A stretch of DNA of 64,000 nucleotides from Gymnogyps californianus. Taxonomy: Eukaryota > Chordata > Aves > Accipitriformes > Cathartidae. Position numbers and translations under genes: made by a program. The notes below the pieces were generated by a model. The model ran no database searches. It was not told where the DNA came from and saw nothing but the letters and a program-made list of their open reading frames with translations. This document shows, one piece after another, positions 44,669 through 58,050 of this stretch; position 1 is the stretch's first letter, and each line of letters opens with the position of its first letter. The stretch is taken from contig NC_059471.1 in the NCBI RefSeq assembly GCF_018139145.2, forward strand, positions 214,477,494 through 214,541,493, read 5' to 3'.

Positions 44669-45599
44669 TCTGAAGGGCTGAACAACACAGTTATGCCCCT
44701 CTAATTAGAGATTACTCAAATCATGCTGCGATACAGACCAGCAACAGAAGATGACTCAACCCATCTTCCCCTAATGCAGGGCCAGAAGCAACTCCAATGG
44801 GTGGAAAACCTACTTCTAACAAAAAGACAAGGGATTTGGCTATACTTAGAGTTACACAGGCATATTCTGGGCTAAACTAGACAGGGAGGCACTGGCAGGA
44901 CTGTCCAGAGAGCCCTGAGTGAAGAAGTAATGCTGCATACAGACAACGTTGAAATCAGACCATTTCATTCAATCCCTCTCTGGTTAGCATGGAAGGAAGC
45001 TGCACTATGAAATGATGCTTGCATTGCCTGGAGAGATGATGATGACAACTCAAGGCTGGCCCACCTGAAATTAAGTGGCTCCAAACGTGAGTGAAGGACT
45101 TTATAGTGTGCTGGGACTCGAAGTAAGGACAACATATCAGTTATTGCAGAGGGGAAAGCAAGCTCCAAACAACAGCATGGACAGATGGGATCTGACTGCA
45201 GCTAGCTGAGCTCTGATGAGGTTTTCCATGAGAGGATCTGATCCTCTTAGCTCTGGTCCAGGTTTGCTAAGCTCAAGGGAGCCTGCAATGAGACTTAGAA
45301 TCGTGCTAGTCCTGGACAGGTAGTTTTCATTGGAGGCAGGGTTCAAGCGCGCCTGTCAGATTTTGTCATTCAAAGTTTCCATTGAAAAACTTCCTGTTTC
45401 CAATAGTTCTGGCTGTAATTCTCCCAAATACAAGTGCTTCAGATGATAGAAAATCCTCCTCACACATCTTCCCTTTTAACAGCGAAACCAACCTGCCTTG
45501 CACTGCTTGGGCTTAACAGATTTCAATAACGGTTTTTAAGCAAATTTATCATCTTCCTTCCCTCTCTCTACAAGATATACTTTCTTGTTAAATGTGACA

Positions 45600-46020
45600 G
45601 AACTACCGCTGGATCAACAAGAAGCCCTTTTTCGGGGGGAGCAATCAATCCCTTACAGCGGCACGTGCCTAATGGATCTGTCTCTTTCATTAGCTCTGGG
45701 CTCCTAATAACCACTGTCTTTGCCAAATGAGGGATGTGTTATGTCGGCCTCCCCTCCCGTCTTCTCCTCCCTTCCCTGCCTTGTCAGCGGCATGCTAATT
45801 TATGTAATCAATTCATGGTACTGCTTAATGAATAGCTTTGAAGTCGTTAGATTCATCTGCTGGTAAAGGGGCTGATTGGTCAGCCTCTGAATCGTTTCCA
45901 TTTTCTGAAGCTCGACAGTGTCAGCCAACATAATTGCTTTAGAAACACCCTTGGGAGACACTTGGGAAGTAGCTGTACAATCCCCCTTTATATTTAAGTG
46001 GAAGACAAAGTGGAACAATA
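45600..46020. promoter_or_regulatory. Candidate conserved non-coding element
   Basis: A block dense in factor-like words and without low complexity. It contains CACGTG-like gcacgtgcc, ATGCTAAT (45,792-45,799), TAATCAATT (45,805-45,813), several TTAATGA/CATTAG words, and the inverted repeat GGCTGA-TTGG-TCAGCC (45,870-45,885) containing an inverted CCAAT box. The texture resembles distal enhancers around developmental genes. This is judgement from composition only. Confidence 0.35.
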
Positions 46021-47935
46021 ATAATACTTAGCATTTTTACCACACTTTATATCATTAAAACGCTCCCCAAACATTAACTAATTTTTGCAGTATGCCCCAA
46101 AAGTGAATCATTACTTCGCTTATACAGAAGAGAGTCAGTAGTAAAGACAGTAGGTCCTAAGCTCCTTGGATGTTGCAGCTGATGGGTACCTTTGTGCTCA
46201 GGAAGGCCAGTGGTAAACCCAGATTCACAATGTCCCTTCAGTACCCAACTCCTGTGGAAATCCCTGGGGAATGTGAGCTCTAGGATTTAAAGCACACAAA
46301 AAGCAGAAATCGCCATTGGCTTGTAAATATTGGGAACACATTCAAAGATGTTATGAGCCTTTTCGTCTCAGGAACGTGGTCCTGATGGAGGCACACAGGC
46401 GGCCACTGACAAGTTACAGTTACTATGCTTTGGGGCAACAAGATTTTTTATCTTGATTGACAGCTCTGTGGATGCCTCTCTTCTTGCCATCCAAGCACTC
46501 TTCTGTCTTCATATCTGAGTCCTGAGCTCCTGATGATGGACACGGTGGTGTACAGCTGAGCTCAGCTCTCCCGCATGATGTGCAGCTGACGTAAGGAAAG
46601 GAATTGCGGAAAGGGAGCAAATGCTTGTTGAATTCCCACCCCAATGCAAAGTATGGATCCTAGCAGTGTGCTCCAAGGGAACCCTATGTGGATGCAATTT
46701 GATGCTTGGGTCAGATACTCAAATGCGTGCTCAGCCAACCCTACCAAAGGCTGCATAGATGCAGGCTGGGACAACAACCACAACACACTGATGTAGCTAG
46801 GAGATGGTAAGCAGAAGGTGAGATTTCCTTTCAGCTTGACTGTCTGCTACCAACAGAGCTGAGTACTACTTTAATTACTTGAAAACTTTCAACTACAAAC
46901 AGTTTTGCTGTGCTTTATAATGTTGATTCAAGGGTTTCAGACTCCGCAGTGAGCTGTGATGCAGGGTGCCCTCTGGCCACACCATTTCAGTAATGACTCT
47001 GGCATTTCTGACAGAGACTAATAGCAGAAATTGTTATCAACGTTTTTAGCAAAGTACTGCAAGCTAGAAATTGGATTTCCCCCCTCTTCTGCATCCTCCT
47101 TCACTCGCTAATGAGCTACTTCTTCAAGGTGCCAATGGTAAAGCTGTAAAGTGAGATGGGCGATTTATTTTCTGGGCTTGAGACCCTTAGACACAGAAAC
47201 ATACAGTTATTTATTTTAATGCATCATTCACCTAAAATTACATGATGCTTTACAGACATAGCAGGAAGATGAATTTCCTTATCCCAGGGACCTGTAAGTT
47301 AAGATATTGATGAGATGCTAGAGGAAGACAAACATGAGATGAAGCAATCTCACACTGCAGGTGTAGGTGAGGGTGGTGGGAACTGTTTTTGCCATACATT
47401 ACCTCTTAGACTTCAAGAAGTTGGGAGTGGACAGGACATTTCTTTCTTGATAGGGATATTTGGACTCCTTTAACACCACTGGAGAGATGCAGCCTTTCCA
47501 ACAGAATGATTTATCCGGCTCTAGTTCAGATGTTTAAAATCAGTGACATTAATAATGCTCTATTTCCAACTCCCTGTTTCCCATAGTAGCCGATGGCGTA
47601 TCTATCAACCATGTGTGGCTTGCTCAGGTATTTCAAGGACTGTCCACTGGTGCACAGGACACTAAGGTGGTGGAGTTGCACCCTGGATGACTAGCTCCAG
47701 TGTAGGTGTTTCCACCTACAGTCGTAGACATTTCTGGGCTGCTGCAACCTGTGTAATAGAATTGCTTTCCTCCATGCTTTCCTCCATACTTTCCTTCCCT
47801 TCCAGAGCACCCTGACTTTCTGTCATTGTTTTTCAGGCTGTAGAGATGTAAGTTATCTCAAATTGGATGGATATGCTTTGCTCTTTGTCTGTGGAAACTC
47901 AGGCATGCATCATCTGCAAGAAGCTATTTTATAAG

Positions 47936-48010
47936 CATATTAATATTTTTATTAAGATAGGAATATGTTAATATTTTATTGGTATATGAATATTTTTATT
48001 AATATCTTAA
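47936..48010. repeat. AT-rich imperfect tandem repeat
   Basis: Three diverged copies of ttaatatttttatta-like units (near 47,940, 47,968 and 47,989) within 75 bp. Confidence 0.7.
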
Positions 48011-48566
48011 GGAAAATATAGAAAGAAGAATATTCAAGCATGTAAGCATGTGCCAATCACTGTCAGTGATGCCCCACTGTATCCTGCCTAGCCTCTGACT
48101 GTTGCTCCAAAAGCGAACCTCTCCCATCTGTCCTGTGCCACATCAGCACCATGGGGGTCATCTCAGGTATCCTAGGAGGGCTCATACAATACTAGAGGTC
48201 TATGTGTGAGCAACAGCATTGTGCCTAGACTGAGTTGTGGCTCACAGCAAAGAGAAACAAGCACTGAAGGTAGGTAAGGAGTTGGGAGATGTTAACCGAG
48301 AGGGTTGGTAGAGGAAGAGCTTAGCCAGAGGTTATGAAGCACCTGGGAGAGTAGACATTGGTGTTTAAAAGGAAATGCTCTTTGAGCCTTTAGGAAACAG
48401 TTACTCTAATCTGCTGGATGCTGCACATTGATGGACGATGTCAGGGAAGGACTGTGACAAGGTCTTGATTCTTTACTCCATGTAGTCAGGGATGGAGGCA
48501 AATATGTTCCAGTGGGGACAACTCAGACATGGGCTTTCAGCAGGCAGGAACAGTGATCCTAGGCGG

Positions 48567-48598
48567 CTTTTTTTTTTTTCTACTTCTTTTTTCTTTTA
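48567..48598 (+). repeat. T-rich tract
   Basis: Twelve T residues followed by T/C-rich sequence; low complexity. Confidence 0.85.
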
Positions 48599-51500
48599 GT
48601 GTTTTCCTTTTGTTTGCTAGAAGGCACTGTGCTGCTCTCCCCGTTTTTGCTTCCAGGGGAATGGAAGCAAAAAAAGGGAGATGTGACCTTCCCATGGTGC
48701 TTGCATACAGGGCTCTGCAAGCAGTTCACACAGGGGCAATATCTGGTTTTCCAGGGAAAGGTTGCAATACCAGCCTACAGGTGGGGGATGTACCTTCTCA
48801 CAGGCACCCTCAGTGTATGTATATCCCAACAGAAGCTTGTGCTAGTCGGATACCCAAGGTCACCATGAGCGGTTGTGCAGGGAAGAGACAGTGACACAGT
48901 GTGAACTTCCCTCTGCGAGGGAGCACAAGGTGAAACCAGAACGGACAAGTGTCACGTTCACTGCAGCAGGGACAGCCTGTGTGGGTCCTGGCCACCACTT
49001 TGTTCCTTCTACCTCCAGGGAAGTCAAACCTCACTTGTCTTGTTGTGGTCTCCAGCCCATGCTGCCACAGGCACTCAACAAGTTAACATTTTGCCATCCC
49101 TTCTGTTTTGTTCATCCAGCCCTGGTTTTAATCTTCAGAGAAGTTTAAACAAAAGAAAACCACCACCAGCAACCGAAAGGCTCTGCCTTCACCATGAGAG
49201 CATTTTAATTTGTTGATGGAATACCAAAGCAATCTCTTCACCTGCAGTATCTCATGTAACTACTGAGAGCATTGAGAGGAAAAACCTTGTGTTAACTTCT
49301 TCTTGTCCTTGCTGCTCAAGAATGTCCAAGGGACCCTAATGCACCGTTATTATTTTGCAAGAAACTCCTTTCATGCATGGTTTATTTGATTTGATTTATA
49401 AAGGGACACAGAAAGGCAGTTTTCACCTCTTCTTCCCATGCAGGCATCAGGTCTGAGCAGAGACAAGAGGTGAGTGGTGCTCGGTGACAGGTTATTGCAA
49501 AGGTTGAGATATAGGGCCTTTTTGTTTTATTCTCCATGTAAATTAGTTACTGCAAAGAGATTTCCCTTGTGGAAAATTAGTTTCAATATTTATTTCCTAC
49601 CTGACACTTTATTATTCTTTTATTGAGTGGAATGTGTGCTTTCTCTTTCAGAGCAGGTTTTCATGCAGAGCTCACTCTAACCTACCTCCACTGTTTTGGT
49701 TTATAAACTCATGCCAGGTGCCTGTTACAGTTGGCTGCGAAGAATGAGTAACTGTTTGGGGGCTGACCCCTTGTCCGCCCTCAAAATTAAAGATAGTGCA
49801 AACATCCAGTTCAGCTTGACTCAAGATGGAAATGATTTATTTCTTTCTTAGCCAAAAAAACCAAAAAGAGGGCTGGGGGGCACCTAACATAACATTCCTA
49901 TGAATTGTCAGAAATGCTTTATTCAAAGTGTTTTATTTATAATTTGGTAATTTGTAACAATAGGAAAGCTAGACTGAGGTGTCCTTCATGCACTGAGGAA
50001 GGGAGCAGCTCAGTGTAAAAGTGCTCAGGTCTTGGAGACTACAAAGGCTCAGGTGTTGTTCACTGCCTCTCTCTGCCTGGGAGGATGTAAATGCTTGGTA
50101 ATATTCTGCATCTGCTTTTTTCAATCTCTCCTGCTTGAATCTCTCTGCTTTGTATAAAATGTTCAAACATGCATTGGAGAGGGGCTGGAGACACGGCCTT
50201 GAGGGCAGTGACTCCTGAGCACCAAGGGACAGTACGTTCCCCACTAGCTCCCTCTCACAGGTTTTTCCACCATCTGGCTTTGCCTGGTAGGGGCATACAA
50301 GTACTGCTGAAGCACAAGACTTGCTTTGCATGGTAGCCCAAGGTCCATGGCTCCAGAAAACTACTTAGCAACCTGTGTAATTTTTACACTTGCTTCCCCT
50401 GAGCAAATTTAAAGTGAAGCAGTTCACATGCATGGTGTGGCTCCAAGAGGAGAGAGCAACACCCTTCCCTGTGTTACTTGTCAGCCTTTCCGTTAAGAGA
50501 GGATGAACGTGATTTCAAATCCCTGCAGGTCAAGGAAATTGAATCCCGGTCTACCACCTCACTGCTGGATTGCAAGAAAATAGGTGCCATCATGTTGGCT
50601 TTGCAAAGGACTCTAGGGTGAAAGCACATTTCAGCTGAAATGGTTCAGCAATTTCTGTTGTCACAAGCCGTATTCAGTTTGCAGCTCATACCTCGCTGTG
50701 TTCCTCCTGTAGCTCTTGGCGGCTCCTGTGGGTAGTGCTTCTCTCCTGGTGAAATGAACACTGGACTTCAGGAGACCTGTTAACCTCCTTCTACCGCTGT
50801 CCAGTTTAGGGCAAATCATTTCATATTTGCATGTACACTTTTCCCACTTTTCAAGAGCTGTAATGTTAATGTCTTCACAGAATACTTGGAAATCTAAGTA
50901 AAAAAGGTAAGACTAATCATTTGATAGCGCTATAGTCTCATTGTTAGGACTTAAGTGGTTTAAATATCACATGGTAAGCCAAAAGCACTCCACTTTCCTA
51001 ATGCTGTGACTTTGGTAGTTCTGTTGAATTTCAGTAATTTGGCTGCCTCTGGGGTCCCCTTTATCAAAATACGTGGTGAACACTTAAAAGTCACCCCTCA
51101 AATACGATGGAGAATGAAAAACTGTTATGGTACTTTTCCCCAAAATACATCAAAGTGCTAACCAAAGATATACTGAGTTGCAAAACGATTTCAGGTATTT
51201 ATAGGGTTATAGTAGGAAAGATTTAGCAAGAGAATGTTTATAATAGAGCTTTCTCACAAAATAACTATATGCAGGACAATATAATATTACAGAGCATATC
51301 AGAGAGGCCTTTACATTAAGAATGTGATCTATTTTCATAATGGAAATATAAGAGTTTCTGCCGATGTTTTGGAGACTAAAATGTGTTTTCCTCCTCCCTG
51401 AGCTGATTATTTTTTCTCACTTTGGCATCTTATTTGTATCGTTTCTTCTTATACAATTTTATTGTGACATCTGGCTGCAAAATAAAAATGTAGCCTACAG

Positions 51501-52424
51501 GAAAACTTAGAATTGTGTTCCCTACAGTGCATCAGTCAGACAATAAAATAGCCATCACTAGAAAAATGTGTTTACAAAAGCTATTATTTGTAAATAGAAA
51601 GTTTTCTTCTGGCTTTACATCCAAATGAATGCATAGGGACAACTTTTCAGATGATGTAAGCTGGCTTCAGGATGGCTCTATCAATTTTTGTGAGCTGGAC
51701 ATCTGTTCAGGAGGCCTCCTTTCCTTTCTACCGCTTGTTCTGAGAGCATCTAAAAATGCACGTCTATTGGATGTGTACAGGGTTGGGTTTTTTTGGTTGA
51801 TTAGTTTTTGTGCGTGTGAGGGTCATCTTTCATTGTGTTCATCCCACTGTTCCTTCTCATCCTGTGACCAACTCCACTGACCATCTCATGGTCTTCTCAG
51901 TGATGTGTCTGTCCGGATTTAGGCAGCCATTTCTGAAAGTAATAGTAATTTGGGCTTCAATATCCTCCTTTGAAAACTATGAATAATACTACTAAGAGGT
52001 CAGTGGGAGAGTTAATACTGGATTAGAAGCAGTTCCAAGATTGCTATCACAAAGTGTTAGTACATTGATATACTGTAGGCTTAGGAAAAGAACAAAAGCA
52101 GCATGATTACCTTCTTACAAATTGATTACATACAAACACCGCAGAGGAAAACGCAGGCAGATCAAAGCACAATTTTGACAAACAGACTCCCTAAACAAGT
52201 TATTTAACAACTTGTTATGAGGCAAAAGAAGGAAAGGCTTGGCTGGAGGCCCTGTTGCATGAAGACTTTGCAGAACAGAGGAACTGGTTTGAGAAGAGTT
52301 GTTTGGAGCTGGTAACCCTGCTCAATTCACCTGATGGTGCTAGAAATGGATTATATTATAGTCCTGCCATGTGCTGAAATAGAACAAGAACATGCAGATG
52401 AAATGGCACCTACCTCTGAGCTTG

Positions 52425-52440
52425 CCATTGTAGTCAATGG
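52425..52440. repeat. Palindromic relic CCATTG-TAGT-CAATGG
   Basis: A perfect 6-bp-arm inverted repeat of the type CCATTGAAGTCAATGG, a core word of several ancient amniote repeats. The copy is short; classification is tentative. Confidence 0.35.
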
Positions 52441-55400
52441 AAGGAAACAAATACTTCTCAGGTACGAGCTATTTTGAATGGTCAGTTTAGGATGAAATGA
52501 GGTGTACATAACATCTGTTTGCCTCCACTGACTCAGAAAAGAGGATAGGTGACTAGTCCAGATGGAGATACCTCCATTATTGTTCTCTCAGTGGAAATTA
52601 ATCTAGTCAGGATTTCAGGAATGCCTGACACTGACCATTTTCAAGGAAAAGTGATTAGATAAGACAAAAACCTAAATCTGTGGTTTAACTCCCATGTTCT
52701 TCTGGTAAAAATAAAGAGAGAAAGGGTCAGTCCAGTTCAGTTGCTTTAGCAGCAAGGTGTAGAAGTTGGATGCCTCGAAGGAAATGGGTTGGGGTCAGCT
52801 TTGAATTCCTACACATAAGGCTTGATTCATCTGTTTAAGCATTGCTGTTGGGTACTGGCTGAGATGCCGTAGAACGTAAGCACGGGCATGCCAGACAGGA
52901 CCTGAGATTAGAAGGGACCTGTTCCCTTTTAAAGCAGCAACCAGAGACTTGGCAGGACATTCTGATTGGGCTCAAGTGGCACTTGCTACCTCTGCTTAGA
53001 CAACTGGGTTGAGTTCCTAACTTGAAGTAGCAATGATGATAGTCTCTACATGTGGGCTGAGTATCTGTGGTCCTGTCATAACCAGAGAGGACCCCACCAT
53101 TACAGTCCATGGAGTCCTAAAAATTACTTATCTATTTCACCAAACAAAAGTGTTAGCCTTGCTGCTGCTGCTCATCTACTGACTCCGCTGAGTGTAATGA
53201 GAATTTATATACTCAGCTCACATGACATTAACTGCATTACGGTGTCTTCATCCTGCCCCTGCATCTCACAGGGCAAATGTGATTGCTGGGACAGTAACTC
53301 GTGTGCTCTTTACAGCTTGGGGAGAGTGTTGGGAGCTGGGTAGGACTTAGGTAAATACAGTATAACCCAACATGGTTTTTTATGTCGCTCAAAGATGTTC
53401 TTTTGCTTGCCAAGAAACTTCAAGAGCTCATGACATTTATAGTGACTTTGAGGGCTCCACAAAGAAGCTGCAGGTACTCTGCAGGGTGAGATCTGGGCAG
53501 AAGATCATTCCAACCTATTTTGTCTGTAGGCATCTGTAGCCCATCCCAATTCATCTTGTCAAGGTTATGTTTTTTTCCTAAATCATATCACATAGTAATG
53601 TTCATTATGACCACAGCTCAAATACATCCATGTAATTCAATTTTCTGCCAGTAATTATCTGCTCATCTGATTTTGATTGTGTATATCAGGGTAATTGCAC
53701 TAATATCATCAAAGTTACACAAGCTTAATCAGAGTGTCTCTTAATCTGAGATAATCCACAGAACATGTGTTTCTTGACCTTTTTTACTCAGTTCGCCCTT
53801 ACACAAAATGGAAACGATGGATCAACTCTACTGGGTTGAATGCAAGCAAACTGACCTAAAAAGAAGTCCTTTCCTTCCTAACTCATGATCTTGTTGAAGG
53901 TTTTAGTCAGGACAAGTTATGTCTTCAGAGTGAAACATGACTGCAGGGCCCAAGCAACACTTTGTCCAGAAAGAGGAGCTGGAGACAAGAGGTGGGGATG
54001 GCAGAAGCGAAGAGGATAAATTATTATGGAGGTATTTGACTTTGGGGAATGATGCAGGTGTTTGCAGGAAGACCTGCATGGTTTCCCTTAAGGTCTCAAG
54101 TCTGTTGCCTGCATATAGGTATGTCGTGTCAGTTGAGAGGCCTGAGGATACCTTGCCCAGGACTCCAGCTAATGTTATAGAAGGGCAGAGATAGACAGCT
54201 GCCAGCCCCATTTGGCTGTCTGATAACCAGAGGCTTGGACAACTATGTCTAGGCAACTGAATCAAACCTTTAGTGTCTGGAAAATCTAATGCTTCTTGGA
54301 GTCATGATTCGCAGCTACTGGGAAGCTGAAGACCTTCTTAACAGACCCAACACATAGTTGCAATTCAGTCCAGTACTGTTTGCAGAATATTTCACCCAAG
54401 ATGTCAGCTCTTTGAGGCAAGTATTTTATTTTGCTCATTTTCATGCAGCACACCTAGCTACCTCAGGCCCTTATAACATTCCAGTAACTGCCATGGGTTC
54501 AGGCTAATGACTCCTCTTTCATCAAGTGACCTACAGGCAGGGAAATAGATAGTTCATCAAGGTATCAACCAGTAAACTATGCTTTAAAACTGTGAACAAA
54601 CAGAAGAAGACTTCACAATGTGGGCTACTACAGACACTGGTGTGTTGCTTTCATTGGTTTCAGTGGGGTTTATCTTCATGGCCTGTATAGGGAACAAGCT
54701 TGGAAACCAATATTACTCAGAAAACATAGCTAATAACCTGCAAAGCCAGTTATTTCATTAGCTGTTTATATCTCTGCAGCTGGGGAACTGATCTAATCAC
54801 AGAAAATCTTAACTAATGACAAATAAATAGGCTTGTGGTTACCTGCTTTCAACCATCCAGCTTCTTAAGCTTATCCGAGTTGCACTTCAAAAGCCTTTGG
54901 TGATTCTGTCAGTACAGATGCAGGCATCAGTTACATAAGGGCCAGAGTATGCAAAGGAGACAAGCAGTAAGATAACTCACCAAATTCTTCTGTTACTTTT
55001 CCTCTTCCAGACCTAAGCCTCCAAGGCAACAACCTGCAGTTGCATCAGCAGATGGTGACTTGATTGTCTGTGAAGAAGTCCATTGTTTTTCAGTGGCTAC
55101 AGATGGTACAGATTTGAATTTATCTGATCAGATATACAAGCCATGTGTGTTAGATGAATTCCACCTATACAGGGTACTGCTTACCATTTGAGCTGTTAAC
55201 CCTCAGCTCCCATTTAAGTCAACGGAGACAAATAGACATTTTTGGAATAGAGTTCATGTGACCGATTTTAGATGATTATTTTACAATGAGATGAATCATG
55301 TTCTAAAAGTGTTTATTTCCTAAGCTGGCCATAAAGGTAGTCTAGACAACTAGTGTGGTTGTAGATACTGGAAGCATCTTGATTGAGACAGATGTGTCCA

Positions 55401-57449
55401 CTCCAGGCTGATTGCATATTCAACCTGACCTGCAAACCTTTCCAGATCAATGAACAGACATTTAACTCTTTTAAAAAGTGTTACAAAGGTGTAAATAAAT
55501 ACTAGAAGGTTTACAAAGGTAGGGTTTTGAGAGTACACACTCTGATGAAATACTGGGTTTTTTTACTTTATAAAGTGCTTGAACTTACATTGCCAATATT
55601 TCAGCATCAAGAATTGGTATCTATCTGCAAGATGAGATATAGTTTAGCACAGCTTATTGAGCTAGCACAGTGATAACAGTGTAAAAAATTATATATACCT
55701 AAAGGTAAATATATATCTGTATATATGTTTATAAATGATGCCATCTTGCTTTTTCTGTGGTGCAGTCATAGCATTTAATTCAAAAATTAGTACCAAAGGA
55801 AAATTTTTTCCCAGTAAGTTAAACTAACACTGTGTAATTTAATTAACCAGTTGATATAAATATAGAGTAGTGTAGACTTGGACTGTAGAATTTTTGATAC
55901 TAGCAGAAATACACTGTGGATTTTTCAGTGTCGCATTTGCTGACATTTTTCTTAATAAGCTTATTGAGTGAAGTTCATTGAAACACATGATCTCCAGAGA
56001 TTTTCCCATTTAGTTTTACTGTGGATTTGGATTTTTCCATTTAAGGCCATTCGAAATCCCAAATGGTCTCCATCAAAGCGACTTTCACTTAGAAGTAAGT
56101 TGCTGGAGCTTCCTGAGCTCCCTTAGAAATCAACTTATCCAAATCATGGCATTAAGTGGGGCAACAGTATTTAATTTCAGACAGTCGGGAAATCGACTGT
56201 TACACATCTTTGGTGGTAAAAAGTTTGCTGGTAATTTCTAATTTTAAAGGTCTTTTGGAGGATTCACAAAGCCCTTGAGACTACTGTGAAGGAACACGAT
56301 ATTGTTTTCTGATGCTAACTAAATAAAGTGCCTGAGAGATTAAGCGTAGAGGGAAATCTTGCATGAGAATAGGTCGACAAGATAGATGATACACTAAGAA
56401 TTCATCCAGCTCATCAACAAAGATCTCACTAGATCTCAAACAGCAGAAATCTCTATTACAAACCACACTTTCAAGTCTTTAAATCTGAATCTGATATACC
56501 TGTCTCACATCATTCTCTTTTTCCCAACAAAGTAGTATAGTAGCTTCATTGGACAGAAGAATTGAGAAACTGCATTTCCAAGAAGCGTATAGTTAGATGC
56601 TAAGATGCAAAAGTCATATGCTAAACTCCTGAGTTCAGGTCATTGGTAGGTTAGAAGCATTTCTGTTTGATTTTAGAGCAAGCCAGGTTTTAAAATGAAG
56701 ATATTCCTTCTCTATTGCTTTTATTGTTTCCTGTAGGAAAATACTGAGCATGATTGTGCACTGGCAAATCAATTCTGTTTCACCCTAGAGAAGTCTTCTG
56801 TTCCACCAAGACCATCATAGGAAAGGGTCTGTCTTGACTGTATATTCTTTTGTCAAATGCTCCAAGACACTCTTTATCTGATACAACTAGGGATGGATCA
56901 CATCCCTCTGTGAAGAGCTGTGGGACATGGCCATTGGTAGGGAACACCACAAACACAATGCAAGTTGATTCTGGAGTTCAAGAAGACCACCCACGTGGTG
57001 CAGCAAGATATGATTGCAAGAGTTGTTCACTCTGCAAATCCCACACCACTGCTTACCAACCTCAGTCAAACCCAGAAAACACTTCTTCAGCTATTCCTAC
57101 AGTTCAAGCAGTTCTTTTGACAAGAAAAGAGGTTTTCTAACTTTATGGGAAAGAAGAAATCAGAAGCTGAATGTCATACTTGGTCATCCTCCTGCCTGCC
57201 TGCTTCAGTTGTATGGGGGAGTCTAAGGGATGGTAAATCTCCCTACTCACTCCTCACAAGAGCAGCAAATTAGAGAAGTCATTCCTAGTTTTAAAAGAGG
57301 AGCTATAACCAAACAGGTATCAGTATATCTGTCCCCTTGTCTTCTCTCTCCCAGCATTTCCCTCCCTCCCCCTGAAAATACTACCCATCTCTCTGAGAGG
57401 AACGACAAATGCCCATGAAAGAGAAAGGCAAATGCATCCCCGCTGCAAA

Positions 57450-58050
57450 CTAACCACCCTGTAGATCACAGTAACTGAAGGCTTCATGTCTTATGAAGAT
57501 AACGCAGCGCATCGCTCAGGAATGGGAGACTGTTTTGCTGCAGGACGCAGTGGGCTCAGCTGAGTGTATTAATGATTCATGCTTACTTTGCCAGCACATA
57601 ATGTATCGTAATCATATGGAACCAGCGTACAGCGGTACTTCAGACACATTTGTCCAGCTAATAGTTTGACTTCATCTGAAATGTTTCATTGGGTCACTGA
57701 CCTATTAATTGTAGGCAGAGTGCAGGAGATAATATATAGTCGATACACTCCCAAGTCAGACTCCTTTCTTCACAGTTACCAGGCAACCTCCTCCAGGTCT
57801 GCACAGCGCTGCTAATACTTTTCCTCTCTTCCCGCTGCAAACTTAGCGAAGGAGAGCATGTGTTCACGAGAGCATCGGAGGGTAAGAGACAAGGCAGAGC
57901 ATATTTAAGTTAGATGGCTTTTTACAAGCATTAAGCAATGCACTCCTGTAATAAACAACTATGCCAGAGCTAATACTCAATAAACAGTGTGCTTTATAAG
58001 CAATTAGGGACTCACATTGTGGAACAGCCATTTCAGTGGAACGTACACTA
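57450..58050. promoter_or_regulatory. Candidate conserved non-coding element
   Basis: The block contains scattered CpG (aacgcagcgcatcgctc) unusual for its surroundings, together with ATTAATGATTCATGC, CATTGGGTCACTGACCTATT and CTATTAATTG words, but no repeats. The composition suggests constraint. No transcript evidence can be given. Confidence 0.3.

Larger units (their letters stand above)
41321..45599. other. Intergenic, no supported gene
   Basis: AT-rich unique-looking DNA. Items seen are three TTAATTG words at 42,273-42,297, an A-run at 43,615-43,640 and an ancient repeat relic at 44,611-44,668. A small open frame at 42,527-42,787 starts with a hydrophobic leader but has no other support. 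Confidence 0.65.
46021..57449. other. Intergenic, no supported gene
   Basis: No exon series or RNA gene was recognised. Visible items are an AT-rich imperfect tandem repeat (47,936-48,010), a T-rich tract (48,567-48,598), palindromic relics around CCATTG-x-AGTCAATGG (52,425-52,440; 54,651-54,672; 55,205-55,229), and a TATA-rich stretch near 55,681-55,735. Open frames up to 121 codons show no domain. Confidence 0.65.

Noticed and set aside
52890..52935. agaagggacctgttccctttt as a CR1 3' end
   Set aside because: It lacks the CR1 core GACCTCCAGAGGTCCCTTCC and the terminal ATTCTRTG octamers.
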